Part shown: piece by piece, positions 1 to 25,667 of the stretch
How the letters are laid out: each line of letters begins with the position of its first letter
Position numbering within the stretch: the stretch's first letter is position 1
Source: Bolinopsis microptera
Taxonomy: Eukaryota; Ctenophora; Tentaculata; Lobata; Bolinopsidae
NCBI RefSeq assembly: GCF_026151205.1
Contig: NC_087072.1
Coordinates: 15,166,169 to 15,230,168, forward strand
DNA: 64,000 nucleotides
Reading direction: 5' to 3'
Notes under the pieces: generated by a model
The model's input: only the letters and a program-made list of their open reading frames with translations
What the model was told of the DNA's origin: nothing
The model's database searches: none
Translations under genes and position numbers: made by a program

Positions 1-1640
1 TGAATCTAGAAGATTCGTCCGCATCAGAAATAATTGAAATAGTGAAGGGTTTGAAGATTAAGTCGACTTCTGATATGAGTATACTTCCCCTGAAAAAAGT
101 GAGCAATATACTTGCACCAGTGCTTAGCTGCCTAGTCTCTGCGTCTCTACATCAGGGGAAGTTTCCGCATAAATTGAAAATCGCGAAAGTAGTTCCACTT
201 CACAAAGGTGGGTCACGTGCTGAAGTTTCAAACTATCGACCTATCTCACTACTCTCATGTTTCTCAAAAATCTTTGAAAAAATTATGCAAGCGCGACTAT
301 TAGATCACTTAAAGACAGAGAAAATCCTATTTGACTCTCAATACGGATTTCGGGCTGGGCACAGCTGCGAACATGCTTTACTAGAAGCCCAAAACCATAT
401 TCACAGGGCACTAGAAAAAAAGCAGGTCACAGCACTGCTTCTATTGGACTACAGCAAGGCCTTTGACATGGTTGACAGCAGTATTCTTCTGAGAAAACTT
501 GAGCACTATGGAGTTCGGGGGTTGGCTTTATCTTGGTTTCACTCATATCTAACCGATAGAGAGCAATACGTGAGCGTCAACAACTGCAAGTCCTCTCACC
601 TCAAACTTAACTACGGAGTACCACAGGGCTCCATTCTCGGACCAATTCTGTTCATAATCTACATCAACGACCTTCCTCAGATTAGTAATTTAGCTAAACA
701 TATTTATTTCGCTGACGACGCAAACCTAATAATAAGTACAGATACATTTGAACAACTTAATGCATTGGTGAATGAGATTCTGACTTTGATAATTGATTGG
801 GCTACTAATAACGGGCTCAAATTAAATGCTAGCAAAACTAAATATATGATCTTTACAAATAAAAAAACTAAGGATATAGAAATCTACATGGGAGGTGAGC
901 GACTAAAGCAAAGTTATCACGAAAAGTTTCTTGGCGTGATCATTGATACTAAGCTAAATTGGGCCCACCATATTAGACATTTAGCCACTAAAGTATCTAG
1001 AAATGCGGGTATTCTCTACAAACTCAAAGGCTCAGTACCTAACAAAGCACTCAAGTTGATATACAACAGCTTTGTTCAGTCTCACTTGTACTACTGCTGC
1101 ACAGTTTGGGGAACAAGATCGCTAAACTCCGTTAAAAGAGTCTTCTCGGCCCAGAAAAAGGGCATTCGCGCTGCAGATAACCAATACCACCGCTATTTTT
1201 ATGACAAAGATCTGAATAGCACACCTTCACACACAAAGGAAATTTTCAATAAACTAGAAGTATTAGCTTTACCGAACGTGATAGCTAAATGTATATTATG
1301 CTTAATGCACAAAGTTTATTCTAACACTGCACCACCAAATATTATAAGAATGTTCACTGTTTCAAACTTAAACGCACCTAGAAGAGAACCTGAGTTCTTT
1401 GCAGTACCATTTAACCGTTTATGTAATTCAGACAAGAGCATTTCTTACATTGGGCCTAAGTTATATAACCAAACAGTCAACATTATTAACAAGGACATAA
1501 AATATGTCACCACTTGCCTACAAGACAAATTCCTAAATTCATTCAAGTCTACTGTCAACAAGCATGTGCTTACTGCACAAGCACATAAACCGGATGACAA
1601 GGACTGGGACAACTCAAATTTCGTACTTTTAGAAATTTAA
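1..1640 (+). CDS. Non-LTR retrotransposon reverse transcriptase (CR1/L2/Rex1-type), 3' part of ORF2, open at window edge
   Basis: The frame is open from the first bases, so the true start and the upstream endonuclease lie outside the window. Reverse transcriptase motifs appear in the right order: YRPISLLSCFSKIFEKIM, GFRAGHSCEHALL, LLLDYSKAFDMVD, GVPQGSILGPILFIIYINDL, and the catalytic YFADD box. They are followed by a thumb and C-terminal region of about 270 residues (FLGVIIDTKLNW, then a cysteine-poor tail) with no RNase H. This order and wording is typical of the CR1/L2/Rex1/Daphne group of target-primed retroelements, which copy their RNA at a nicked chromosomal site. The frame has no internal stop over more than 530 codons, so the copy is fairly young. 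Exact clade is inferred; being a non-LTR RT is certain. Confidence 0.93.
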   Translation, partial: NLEDSSASEIIEIVKGLKIKSTSDMSILPLKKVSNILAPVLSCLVSASLHQGKFPHKLKIAKVVPLHKGGSRAEVSNYRPISLLSCFSKIFEKIMQARLLDHLKTEKILFDSQYGFRAGHSCEHALLEAQNHIHRALEKKQVTALLLLDYSKAFDMVDSSILLRKLEHYGVRGLALSWFHSYLTDREQYVSVNNCKSSHLKLNYGVPQGSILGPILFIIYINDLPQISNLAKHIYFADDANLIISTDTFEQLNALVNEILTLIIDWATNNGLKLNASKTKYMIFTNKKTKDIEIYMGGERLKQSYHEKFLGVIIDTKLNWAHHIRHLATKVSRNAGILYKLKGSVPNKALKLIYNSFVQSHLYYCCTVWGTRSLNSVKRVFSAQKKGIRAADNQYHRYFYDKDLNSTPSHTKEIFNKLEVLALPNVIAKCILCLMHKVYSNTAPPNIIRMFTVSNLNAPRREPEFFAVPFNRLCNSDKSISYIGPKLYNQTVNIINKDIKYVTTCLQDKFLNSFKSTVNKHVLTAQAHKPDDKDWDNSNFVLLEI

Positions 1641-2030
1641 ATAATTTGGTACAACATACGTTGATCATAATAACGAGCAACAAAACTTTAACCTCATAAC
1701 AAAATATGACTATCTTCGAGCATTTTTTACAATGCTATCGAAACCGCGCAATTTCACTGTCATTTACAACTTTTAAAAGATAAAAATATCACCGCGCATT
1801 CTTCAGACCCTGTGTCGCTGTTCTAAATTTAAGTCAAGAGATAAGAGTTATTTAAAATTCTTAATAGTACTATTTAAATTTGCTAATAGCATAATCATAT
1901 TTTATACATTATTAATACTTTATACATTGTGTGCATATATTTATATTTGATTGTAATTAAAGATTTTAAGGCGTTAGTGCCGAGTAATGCCTTCGGGTAG
2001 TGCTCCTCAATCAATCACACTTGATATTGC
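1641..2030 (+). repeat. Probable 3' UTR and 3' end of the CR1/L2-type element
   Basis: AT-rich sequence follows the RT stop. It ends in a short GC-rich stretch able to fold (GGCGTTAGTGCC, then GCCTTCGGG) and a short TCAATCAATCAC run. Elements of this group usually end in a hairpin plus a few copies of a short repeat, so I place the end near 2030. I could not identify a target-site duplication because the 5' end is outside the window. Confidence 0.5.
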
Positions 2031-5000
2031 CACCAGATGAATTAAGTTTAACCGGACCGCACCACTACCAGTTTTAAAAACTCGTTGATCTAACCGAGCG
2101 GGTTCAAGATTATAAACTCAGATAAGAGTATAAAAGGTAGGATTAAGAAAGTTGACGGATCTATCCCTTAACTAGATTCGTGTCGTTGGACGGGCATCTC
2201 GGACGGGGGATTCAGATCTAGGAAAATGATCGAGCACTGTTTTGACGACAAAGAGTAGGATGATACTAGGCTTGGGTTCCTCATCTGGGAGATCAGACCA
2301 CTTACTGACAGTCTCAACAATATGATGCTATCACAATACTACGATTTGAAGGTTACTAGGAACAGTTGGGGTAGCGCCAGAATGGCTGATCAGCGTCGAG
2401 GGTTAAAATTTGCTGTAGTCATCCGCCAAATGCAAGATACAGTGTTGATTTTCGAATAAAGGGATATATGGGACTGCATGCCTGATTTGGTTAAGTCATT
2501 TTTCCAATCATAAACATCTTTGATTCCTGACCCTTATTTTTATTTCTACCCAGTTTCTTATATTTAAAAACAGCACACAACAGTTTTTTATAATTTTTAA
2601 ATTTATAATACTATTACTAGATTATACTAGAAAGTTTTATTATATTTGTAAATATTCGGGAGTCTGTTTTTGTTCCATTCAACTTAAATTTACCCAAATG
2701 AACATTTATCTTATGACAGGAAAAATCTAAATCTCTCCTCAAAAAATGTCCAATCATATTAGTGGTAGCGTGGACAGTTCATTATCTAGAGGTAATCCGC
2801 CAGGTATCCGCCAGGTACCATCAATCCCTTGGGTAAGCTAAGAACTTCGGGTCTAACATCGGGTCTAACCAGTGTCCACGGTCGACTCAACCCAATACTC
2901 GGAAAACCGTTATTGAGGGTTAATTTAGGAGCTAGGTCCCTGTAGCCAAGCCACGGGCGAAAATAGACACCCCCTGAACCATAGCGGGTCTTTTAAGATC
3001 ATCAGGCTTTTTTTAATCGGCCGATAGCTGTTGGAATTACCAAAGTAAGATACAAATTTCATATTAGAAAGTTAATCGAGCGACTGTTAATACACGACCG
3101 TAATCTTTGGTATAAATTCTAAAAGGGTCTAGTGGTCAAATTATCTATTTCGATACAATATACCTTCATTTTCCCGATTCCTGGAAAGTCAGAGAATAAT
3201 TAAACAAGCTGCTAGTACAATCTCAGTGAAGCTGTTCAAAAGAACATGCACAGATACACAATCAGTTGAAGAAGTTGTATTTTTTCAGATAAACTTGTAT
3301 TTCTTCTTTTCTTGCTTCTGTTCCAGTGACCGATGTTGAGGAAGTTTTCTACGAATAATTTACTACTTACAGACAATCTATTCTAATCTCATGGTTGTAG
3401 TGAATTATTTCTAGAAGGTGGTGTTTTTTTTGCTGTAGCTTAAGTGTTTGGAGTTTGGACATGAAATTGAATGAATTATCAATTATTCAGTTTTCAGTTT
3501 TCAGTTTTCAGTTTTCAGTTTTCAGTTTTCAGTATGCCTCCATTGCGAGAATTAGTGCGAAGTATCTGAAGGTTTGACGGATAACTAAAAGTTGGGCGGT
3601 CAATTAAAGGGAACCCATACAATCGAGGATGTTAGAGTTACTCTTAATGCCAATAACATGCTCTGCTTGAAGGAGTTAATTGGGGCCCTTCCTTGTCGAC
3701 ATTTTCTCAGGACTCCTCTGTTTGAAGGGGATGCCTGAACCAGAGCAGATGCAGCTTTGGTCCTGTAGAGCTGTGGTATATGTTAGAGTGTTAGACGGTG
3801 GAGGTATGCCGTATGAGACGGAGGAGTGACTGAGAGGGTGGGGGAAGGTGGGCGGGAGGAGAGGTGAACTGCCTCCCGCTTGTTAGCTGAGTGGGTGTCG
3901 GGCCCTGTACTTCTCTATACCGGGTTATGGGCCGGAAGAGAATCTCGGGGAGAGTGTGGTGAGCTAATTGATTAATTGAGAGGTGTCAGTGCGGTCCAAT
4001 GGGGGAGGACGGGGGCTGGTCATGTGAACCTCCACATCCGCTCACCCTGCCACTCTTCAGTTCATTGCTCTAACGAGACTCACAGCAGGGCCTCCTACCC
4101 GCCAATAAGAACAGACCTGATCAGCAGGGTAGCCAATCAGAGCAGGGGATGAAGTCACGTGACAGGCTACACGCTGTCAAACGTCTAGTAAGGTAACGAG
4201 GTCTGTCTAAAGCACAAAGCAACAAATCCAGCGTCGACGTGCCCCTAGTGGCTAAAAATATTGCGATTTTGGCGGTGGTTAATTTTAGTGCTCGGATATA
4301 TTTATATCGAGAAAGTCCAACAGCCACTTTGTAACGGTTCAGTAGCAACACCTTGTAGTTGCTCATAATTGTAAAGGTATATGCGCCTTGATCTTTTTTT
4401 GACAGACTGAAGTTCAATTTCTTATTTCTGACATAATATTAAGTTCGGAATCATTTTGCTGTCTAAATATTGTCGCTTCCAATCACATTGTACTTTATTG
4501 ATCAGCATTATTTTGCTTAGATTGACAAGAGAACCTTATTTTTGGCACGTGCTAATTGCTTATGGTTTCAGGCTGTCACGTGTTATTAGAATGCGCTTTC
4601 CATTCCGAGCCACAATATCTGATCAGCCAATGTACTTCATTCCTAGAATACCTAGACTTATGTGTTATCAAGTTGTACTTTCTATGTTTAGCGACCTACT
4701 ACATTATGAGTACACGACCTAAACGTTTAACACACTTTTACTTTTGCCTTCTCCAATCCTATAATGTTGTAGTTCTCCAATCCTAGTATGTTGTAGTTCC
4801 CTGATGTGACATTATCAACGTCTCTTTCATCTATTTCATTAACCGCGGAGGTCATTACACAATGAATCTCACTAACCACGTTCCGAAGAACGAAGTACCC
4901 TCCTACTTTAGCCTCCCACGACTTCCATAGAAAACTCTAGATCCAGAGCTAGCAGTTGAGGAGGCGAAGTAGCATGTCTCGATCACATACACACACAGCC

Positions 5001-5290
5001 GCGCTATCAACCCCCACACACTATACTCCCACACTGCTTATTTGGTGTCACGTGACAGCAGTAGTGGTGCTGACTCGGCTGCTTCTCATGTACTTGAGAT
5101 TCATGTAGCACTGGATAGTCAGCACTACAGGCACTGGATATGGAATTATGACTGCCGTAAGGGTAAGTCATACTCACGCAGTGCTTTGGACTGCAATATT
5201 GGAACATGGTAGATCTCCGAATGGCTGGCATTCTTGGGGAAAGCAACAACTGCACCTGGTAAAACGAGGTACAATTTGGGAGCTACTTAG
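2031..5290. other. Gene-poor stretch, no supported gene
   Basis: Only short chance reading frames are present; the longest (about 98 codons on the minus strand near 4.1-4.4 kb) has no recognisable motif. A heptamer microsatellite lies at 3486-3532. GTCACGTGAC palindromes lie at 4154-4163 and 5047-5056. Confidence 0.6.
3486..3532. repeat. Heptamer microsatellite (TTTTCAG)n
   Basis: About six and a half uninterrupted copies of a 7-bp unit. It resembles reiterated splice-acceptor sequence (TTTTCAG) but no exon follows it that I can support. Confidence 0.95.
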
Positions 5291-5292
5291 TA

Positions 5293-8200
5293 CTCTAGTA
5301 GCAGGGCATAGTTGAGTGTGCACTTCGATGTATACGATTTCTGACAACACAGGGTTGTTTGTTAGGTCATTCTAAACCAGAATCGTTTAGGTGGACAATT
5401 TGTTTCGCTAGAGACAACCCTACAGGGCAAATTTTCTAAATTACCCTCAGTCGCGTATACGGGATTTTTGTATTTCGGTTCCTGAAGGTCATGGAGACTT
5501 TATTTTTGGCGTAAAATTACCGCAGTGGCCACATTTATATACAACTTATTAATCAATGTATGGTCTAAAATTGTTTGTTCCCGAGATATCTGCAAAAAAC
5601 TAATTTAAGCTCAGGCGTAGGCACAAATTTCATCAAATTTGTATCTCAGCTTCTGAAGGTCTTAGCGACTCAAACTTTCGCTTAAAATGACCGCAATGCA
5701 CATGTTTATATTGACACTATAAAGGTCATAAAGGTCCAAAATGCTTGCTTTTGGAAAAAATCCAGAAAAACTGATTTTCACTCAGGCGAGTGAAAAAAAT
5801 CTACTCTAGAAGCTAATTGAAATCGAGTATGCAATTTGGTGTCTACAACAATTCTAGAAACCAGGTCCTTTGTAAGGTCATTCTGGATCAGAATTGATAA
5901 GGTATGCAATTTCTATCAGTAGTCCCAACCCTAGGGGGGAAATTTCTAAATTACCCTCAGGCGCAAATATATGACTTTTGTATCTCGGCTTCAGAACGTT
6001 GTAGGGGCCTCTCTTTTAGCTCAAACTAACTGCAAAAGGCACATTTACATACAAGCAATAAAGCAACATAGGGTTTATAGTGCTAAGCTTTGGAGATATT
6101 CATTAAAAACTGTTTTAACTTTCGTGCATCCTAAAATATTAACATCAAACATGTAATTAATTTTGGTATCCTGGGCTAAAAAAGTCTTACAGACACTTTA
6201 CTTGCAGCACAGCAAAATTTTCAGCATGAACACATTCAGATAAAATTTATGGAGCAACACAATTCAATTTCAGAAGCTCCTTCCAGCTATCTTATCTTAT
6301 CCCCAAATGTATACATCTAACCATCTCTCTGGCTACTTCAAACCACTTCAATCCCCAAATTTATACATCTGACCATCTCCCTGGTTGCTTCCATCTCGTT
6401 AAAGCCAAGGCTCGACCGGGACCGCTTGTTTGGCCGGGACTGGGACTGGGAAAAAGTGCCAGGACCGGGATTAAGACCGGGATTAGGGATCGGGATTAAG
6501 CCGGGATCCCGTTTTTACCACAAGTTGGGCTCTCTCCAGTACTGTTTGGCTATTATGGCTAATCAACTCCAATCCAACCTCATGTAGTAGAATCTACTTC
6601 TAGTTTCCTTCAATCCTGCTACCTCCACTCTAGCTCCTTCTAGCAATCTCTGAATACTATTACCTGCTCTATCTAGCTTCCACCAACACCCAATAATTGT
6701 TGTTTAAATGTTACCACTAGCACCTGCAAATTCTAGCCCTATCCATCAACCTCAGATTTACTCCTACTCTGTTCAGCTATCGCCAGCACCTGCAAATTCT
6801 AGCCCTATTAAGCAACCTCAGACTACTTTCTGCTCTATCCAGCTAACACTAGCAAACGGTACCCACAAATTTTAGCTTCTTCTAGCTACTTCGGGCTACA
6901 TCCATCCATATTCAGTTGGTTGAGCACTCTCAAATTCTATCTGTTTTTACCTAATTCGTGCTACCTCCAGGCTTCAGCTAGAATTTGAGGGTGCTTGTGC
7001 TTTCTGTTTATAGCATAATGTAGTCTGAGTTTGCTGGATAGGACTAGAATTTGCAGGTGCTGGTGGTAGCTGAACAATAATTAGTGGGTGTTGGTGGAAG
7101 CTAGATAGAGCAGGAAGTAGCATTCAGAGGTTACTAGAAATAGCAGGTTTCCTCTTCCTCAATGAGCTGGAAATTGTTGAATGCAGCTGAGGCAGCCGGA
7201 AAGAGCCAGAATAAATTGTTGCTGGCGGTGCTATAAAAGGCAAGAGGTAGCTTAAGTTAAGTTTGCTAGAAAGAGCAGAGGTTAGAGGGCCAGGGGGCCT
7301 TGCAGTAGTAGCTAAATAGATGTAGCCGAAGTAGGTGAAAAGAGCTTGAATTAGTGGTTTCTGCCCACTGGTGGTACCTGTATAGAGCAGGAGGTAGCAT
7401 TCAGAGGTTGCTAGAAAGAGCTAAAATTATAACGTGCTGGTGGTAGCTAGGTAGATATAGGCATGGCATGGAGGTAGCAGAATTAAAGGTAGCTAGAAGT
7501 AGATTCTACTTCATGAGGATTGAGGTGGGATTGAAGTTGATTAGCCATAATAGTCCAACAGTACTGGAGAGAGCCCAACTTGTGGTAGCTATAACGAGAT
7601 AGTTAGATGTTCATGTATAAATTTGGGGATTGAAGTGGTTTGAAGTAGCCAGAGAGATGGTAATTAGATGTATACATTTGGGGATAAGATAAGATAGCTG
7701 GAAGGAGCTTCTGAAACTAATTTGTGTTGCTCCATAAATATTATCTGAATGTGTTCATGCTGAAAATTTTGCTGTGCTGCAAGTAAAGTGTCCGTAAGAC
7801 ATTTTTAGCCCAGGATACCAAAATTAATTACATGTTTGATGTTAATATTTTAGGATGCACGAAAGTTAAAACAGTTTTTAATGAATATCTCCAAAGCTAA
7901 GCACTATAAACCCTATGTTGCTTTATTGCTTGTATATACATGTAAATGTGGCTTTTGCAGTTAGTTTGAGCTAAAAGAGAGGCCCCTACAAAGTTCTGAA
8001 GCCGAGATACAAAAGTAATATATTTGCGCCTGTGAGTAATTTAGAAATTTCCCCCCTAGGGTTGGGACTACTGATAGAAATTGCGTACCTTATCAATTCT
8101 GATCCAGAATAACCTTACAAAGGACCTGGTTTCTAGAAAATTTGTAGACACCAAACTGCATACTCGATTTCAATTAGCTTCTAGAGTAGATTTTTTTCAC

Positions 8201-8697
8201 TCGCCCCAGTGAAAATCAGTTTTTCTGGATTTTTTCCAAAAGCAAGCATTTTGGACCTTTATGACCTTTATAGTGCCAATATAAACATGTGCATTGCGGT
8301 CATTTTAAGCGAAAGTTTGAGTCGCTAAGACCTTCAGAAGCTGAGATACAAATTTGATGAAATTTGTGCCTACGCCTGAGCTTAAATTAGTTTTTTGCAG
8401 ATATCTCGGGAACAAACAATTTTAGACCATACATTGATTAATAAGTTGTATATAAATGTGGCCACTGCGGTAATTTTACGCTAAAAATAAAGTCTCCATG
8501 ACCTTCAGGAACCGAAATACAAAAATCCCGTATACGCGACTGAGGGTAATTTAGAAAATTTGCCCTGTAGGGTTGTCTCTAGCGAAACAAATTGTCCACC
8601 TAAACGATTCTGGTTTAGAATGACCTAACAAACAACCCTGTGTTGTCAGAAATCGTATACATCGAAGTGCACACTCAACTATGCCCTGCTACTAGAG
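5293..8697. mobile_element. 3.4 kb foldback (long inverted repeat) element, possible TA target duplication
   Basis: The two halves are inverted copies of each other almost to the centre near 6.98 kb. The left end reads CTCTAGTAGCAGGGCATAG and the right end is its reverse complement; each is flanked by TA (5291-5292 and 8698-8699), as in Tc1/mariner-type insertions. Further matching blocks are the pair around 5390 and 8600, the pair around 6050 and 7900, and the pair around 6560 and 7540. No open frame long enough for a transposase exists, so it would be non-autonomous. The arms have diverged by substitutions and by a private insertion in the left arm. The TA duplication is only 2 bp and could be chance. 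Confidence 0.8.
6403..6517. repeat. CCGGGA-rich insertion private to the left arm of the foldback
   Basis: This 115-bp GC-rich patch of iterated CCGGGA-like units (ACCGGGATTA, GCCGGGATC) interrupts the left arm between ATCTCGTTA and ACCACAAG. The matching place in the right arm (about 7590) lacks it. It therefore arose after the arms were formed. Confidence 0.7.
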
Positions 8698-8700
8698 TAT

Positions 8701-11700
8701 AGGGCACAAACTTCTGCAAATCACAGCTTTTCCGTCTTAAAATTTTGAATCTCTAGATTTTTAAACACTCAATCATCGTATTTTAGATTAAAAGACTATC
8801 GTAAATAGTTTAATCGTTATAAGTAAGGTCGACAGATCGGTGACGTTTGGGGCAAATTAATTTTAAGAACTTGAGTTTAGCTTAGTAGAAAGTAAGATAA
8901 GGAGTCCGAGTAGTGTTGAGCACTACATAGCATAACCCCGCCCCTCATTCCTTGAAGCGAGCGCTAAGTATCCCCTGAACTACTCCGACTGCCAGCTTGA
9001 CAAATTTTTATATTTCAACCTTTAAACTGCGGATTATAAGTTGACTTGATCCGTAAATCAAATCATGCATATTTTGACATATTTGAGTCGTTTTTTGACA
9101 ACTCTGCACACGAAATGTAACAGGAATGCTAGAGCAACGAGCTTGCTCGTTAGTGGGCGGCACACGCCGACCCGTAACTTGTTGTGGCAGCGACCAACTG
9201 CCGAGCAAACTTTAGAGGTAAACTCTGCAGACACAACGTATATTGTCACAGTTTTCAAACTGGAGTCGACCCTCGGAGGGGACCTGAAACACGACGCATT
9301 CTTCAGCTAAGCAAGGCCAAAAAGCTGGCTTAACCAATGGTCTGAAGCTTTTCTAAAAGATAACCCATGTATGATGTTGCTCTGAAACGTTTAAATCTCT
9401 GCACTATTAAAATCTGAGGATGAGTACTCTCGTCATATTGGTGCAACAATTCCAATCTTGTGCCACGAGCTTTGAGCTAGATCCTTTTGTCTCTGCAGGC
9501 CACCACCAGTTGTTGAAAGGTAAGTAAGAAGGTAGCGGACCCTGTTTTGCCCGTAGTTTTCATCTTGGTATGTGGGTGGTCTTTTGATACCTTACTTTAA
9601 CTTCTGTCACAGTGTGACTTGTAGTGTTTTCACCTGAAATTGAGGAATGTGTGGGCGTGTGTTTCAATCAAAATAGCGTAATACTGAGTTGAAGGTGTTT
9701 AGCGAGCTCACTAAGCTCACTACAAGTGATAATGCTAATTCAGCTTAGAACGCATGCGATCTGGCCTTTGAATCATTTCCTTTTTATTTATGAGGAAGGA
9801 GGACTTAAGGGCAGGGACCTGTGACGTCCGACGTAGATCCACATTCCACCTTGGTGGTCATATTTACAGGCCTCTCGTTCAATTCATTTTGTTCTACATA
9901 AAATACAATTTGACGTTGATTATTGATATTCGTCTCTGGACCTCAACTTCGAAAGAGCACCAAGCATGATTTTTAGATTCAATTTGTGACTTTTGGGCTT
10001 TACTTTGGGCTCCGCGTGAGTCCGTGAGTTTGTACAATTGATACGTGAATAAAGTTTGGAGAATAAATTACGATTTTCTAAGTCACGTACCTTCATCTTT
10101 CGAGGGATGTACCTACATTCCGGCATTGACCTGAAAATTTTTTTGTAGCCCTACAGCTCGTGGTGGCCGCCTTACGTTGTATACATTTTATATTGTTCTT
10201 CAACCGAGAATGCCATTTCACAAACACGTGTGTTGCCCAGCTGCTCCTTGGACCTCTAAATTGTTAATTGAACTTGAAGTGGCATGAGTTCACTTATCAC
10301 TTTGGGTTTGTGTGTAGCTTCTTCAGATTGTCTTCTTTTAATAATTTATCAGCCAAAGTAGTATAAATATCGGCTATCTATGATTTCTTTTGTTTTTGCC
10401 GAAAATATTTTTGGCTGATAACAAATTCCTGTAGTCTAAATTCTAGTCTGATTGTAAATGTAAACGAAAATCTCCATCGCGATCATCCCCATTAAATATA
10501 TAACGGATCATAATCATTCCCTCGATTTAGGTAGGTACTTAAACTCCAAGTCCTGGCATTGGTGGGGGGTCATTGCCATTGGTCATTTATTCTTGAAAAC
10601 TGACGAAAAAAATCTTCGGTCCCCCAAATCATCTTAGATCACAACTGATCTCGTTACTGATAACCAAATTTATGTTTCAGTAATCTGCAGCTATACCACA
10701 AAAGTAATTGGTTACAACTGGGTGAGCACTTAAAACCAGACTGCCGTCTTTAGGTTTTTATGTACCTACTTATTTGCAACGCTTCATTAGTTACGGGGCC
10801 GGGTGACGTTGTACCTTTGAAGCGTATTCCCAAACCAGCTGACCCTGTCGGCACTTTAAACACTAAGAATAGGATCGCAGCCCACTTGTGTGGCTCTGTG
10901 GGAGCTGGTAAAACTTTTTTCAAACCCATCAAACTTAATGAAAAAGTATCATTGATCAAAAGCACTGACCACAGAAAATTTAACATAGGTTTATTTCCAA
11001 CCCCATATTCCGAAATTATATTCACACTGAATACCCAAAATTTACTACTGATCTGACTGCTGACTGATTGAAAACTTAAAATCTATAAGTACAGACTACA
11101 GAGTAAGATAACACTGAGCTAGCTCGGGAACACCAAGTTCCGGACGAGCTGATGATCCCGGACCAAATACCTTAGCGGCCCATTTGTAGACGGCCCTTAT
11201 TTGAGAAATTTGCCCTCTTTGCTAGCCCATGATTCTGGCCGCTCGTTTTGTCAAACCATATTTTGAACCTATATTTTTACAATACTCTCATTGCTTTACG
11301 TGTATAATATTATTGTACAAATGCAGTCCAGTTGATAGCTACTGTGTAATAATCTGAGAACACCCGTGGTGGTTCTTTACCGGTACAATGGCGTTTTATA
11401 ACCGTTGGTGTTACAGTGGTTCTTTAATGGTGAAAGGGTTTTCTGTTAATTTTAGCAATGATTTATTGGATTTGTTTAATCTGCACAGTGTACTTTGTTT
11501 ATCGATGAGATTTCTGTTTAATTGACTTCGAGTAACGAACAAACATTAAAATTGCGCCTGAATTATTACTCTTCAAAAATGTTCCCTAGGTATTTGTTTT
11601 TGACAAATGTTTCTTTTCTGTTCATAATTTAGGCCATCCATAATTTTGACCGATCACAGTTTGGTGAAAAATCCGACCTTATTTCCGGTTAAATATTGAA

Positions 11701-12480
11701 CGCTCGGCCCGGACACCGGGCTGTGATTATAGCAGATTGTCCATTGTAGATACTTTGAAATTCTGATACGTTCTGACTACAACGACATTTGATGATGACT
11801 CAAACTTAATGACCACAGACTTCTAAGTATGTAGTTACAAGAAATAATAAATATAGTGTCTGCACCTCCATTGTGATTAGGTTTAACGACAAAGCTCGTA
11901 GCTCGATACGATAACGGCACATCACCGTATGGAATTACTTATCTCTTGACACATATAATAAACACTAACAGTAATATTCGCTCTTGCCTCATCTTAAATT
12001 TCTTCTCTTTGTAATCCACAATCACGGTGGTTTAGAGAGATGGTATAATATGTTGCAGTTTTTCATGATGTGAACTATTACTATTAGGTAGTAATGTTTC
12101 ACGTGGTTGCCTGGGTGGAACCCTCATTGGAGGTTCCCCGTTTACTCTGAACCTCTTATTCTCTGACACGCACCTTGACTCTCTCTCTTCCACTCCGGGG
12201 AATTTACGGGTGGTTATTCCGGGGGTTTTCAGCTGTTAGAGTACGGAGTCACGTGATTTAAGGGCCCTGTCACTCGTCTGACCACTTGGCGTATAGGCTA
12301 CCGATTTGGAGCGGTTTTCGGAATACTTTCAACTACTTTTGTCCTTTGTTTGCGCCCGATTTACAATTGACTGACTAGCTCCGCGCGTCAGAATAAGATC
12401 AAGTGATGGTCGCGTGATTGATCACGTGTCCAACGCGTGATCAGCTGACGACCATCATTGTATCCAGCGCAGATGCAGCG
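8701..12480. other. Intergenic region, no supported gene
   Basis: Short open frames only. A stretch at 10760-11056 is open on both strands in overlapping frames (98 and 91 codons), but I recognise neither product. The last 250 bases before the next gene are richer in GC and carry TCACGTGA (about 12250) and GATCACGTG (about 12420) palindromes, fitting a promoter-proximal zone. No TATA box could be singled out. Confidence 0.5.
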
Positions 12481-12502
12481 AGTGGTCATATTTTGATTTG
12501 AA

Positions 12503-24908
<12,406 letters not shown>

Positions 24909-25667
24909 CCCCGCCAGAGTTGTCAGTGTACAAATCACAATCGCTCTGAAGATCATGCGCTTTACTTTCTGGATCACGTGATTTGCTCTCTAAGTCACGT
25001 GACGACACCATTATTGACCATGAACTAATAATTTACACCATTTGAAAGAAACTCAAATCTGTTCAGGTCCAAATTTCTGACTTGTCAGTAATTGATGATA
25101 CGATTATGCTCAATTCAATGAGAACTTAGTATATTTCTTAAACTGGACATTCGTCTGGGGTAATAAGTACTTAATTATGAATAATATTACTGAGTTTATG
25201 TATGAACTTTAATGAATATTTATAACATTACAAGGTAATGGTATTTTCTGAGTTTTGCTATTATTTAAGAATGTTAGAGACTACCACTATAAATGATTAG
25301 TAATTTTTGAGCTTACTTTATCGATCATCCGAGAATTACATTTCTCGTGGTGGTACTTAATCATAAATAATGCATTTGACTTCAGATGTACATTTTATAT
25401 GGTTTTGAGACAGTATGCCACTTTTGAGCAAATAAGGGTTTTTAAAGTCGCAAATATATAATGTATTGATATTTAATTGTTTGTTTAATAATTTTCAAAT
25501 TAAACCATTAATGAATAGTTCATTTCATTGACTGAAAGTGTTGAACAACTGCAAACTGGTCGAATCTTGAAAAGTAGATTGGACTCGATCTTGGATATAA
25601 GGTCCCGGTCCACGAAAATGTTCTTCTTTAATGTTTAAAGTCAATCCTAACATGGGATTTAATTTGT
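24909..25667. other. AT-rich 3' flank of the nine-exon gene, no gene seen
   Basis: Very AT-rich sequence with only short reading frames. It holds a GATCACGTGAT-type site near 24975 and a GTCACGTGAC palindrome at 24994-25003, close behind the stop codon. Confidence 0.5.

Noticed and set aside
4121..4417. 98-codon minus-strand frame
   Set aside because: No motif, no promoter or splice context; consistent with chance.
9065..9310. 81-codon plus-strand frame with overlapping minus-strand frames
   Set aside because: Open on both strands, no motif, and no supporting splice or promoter signals.
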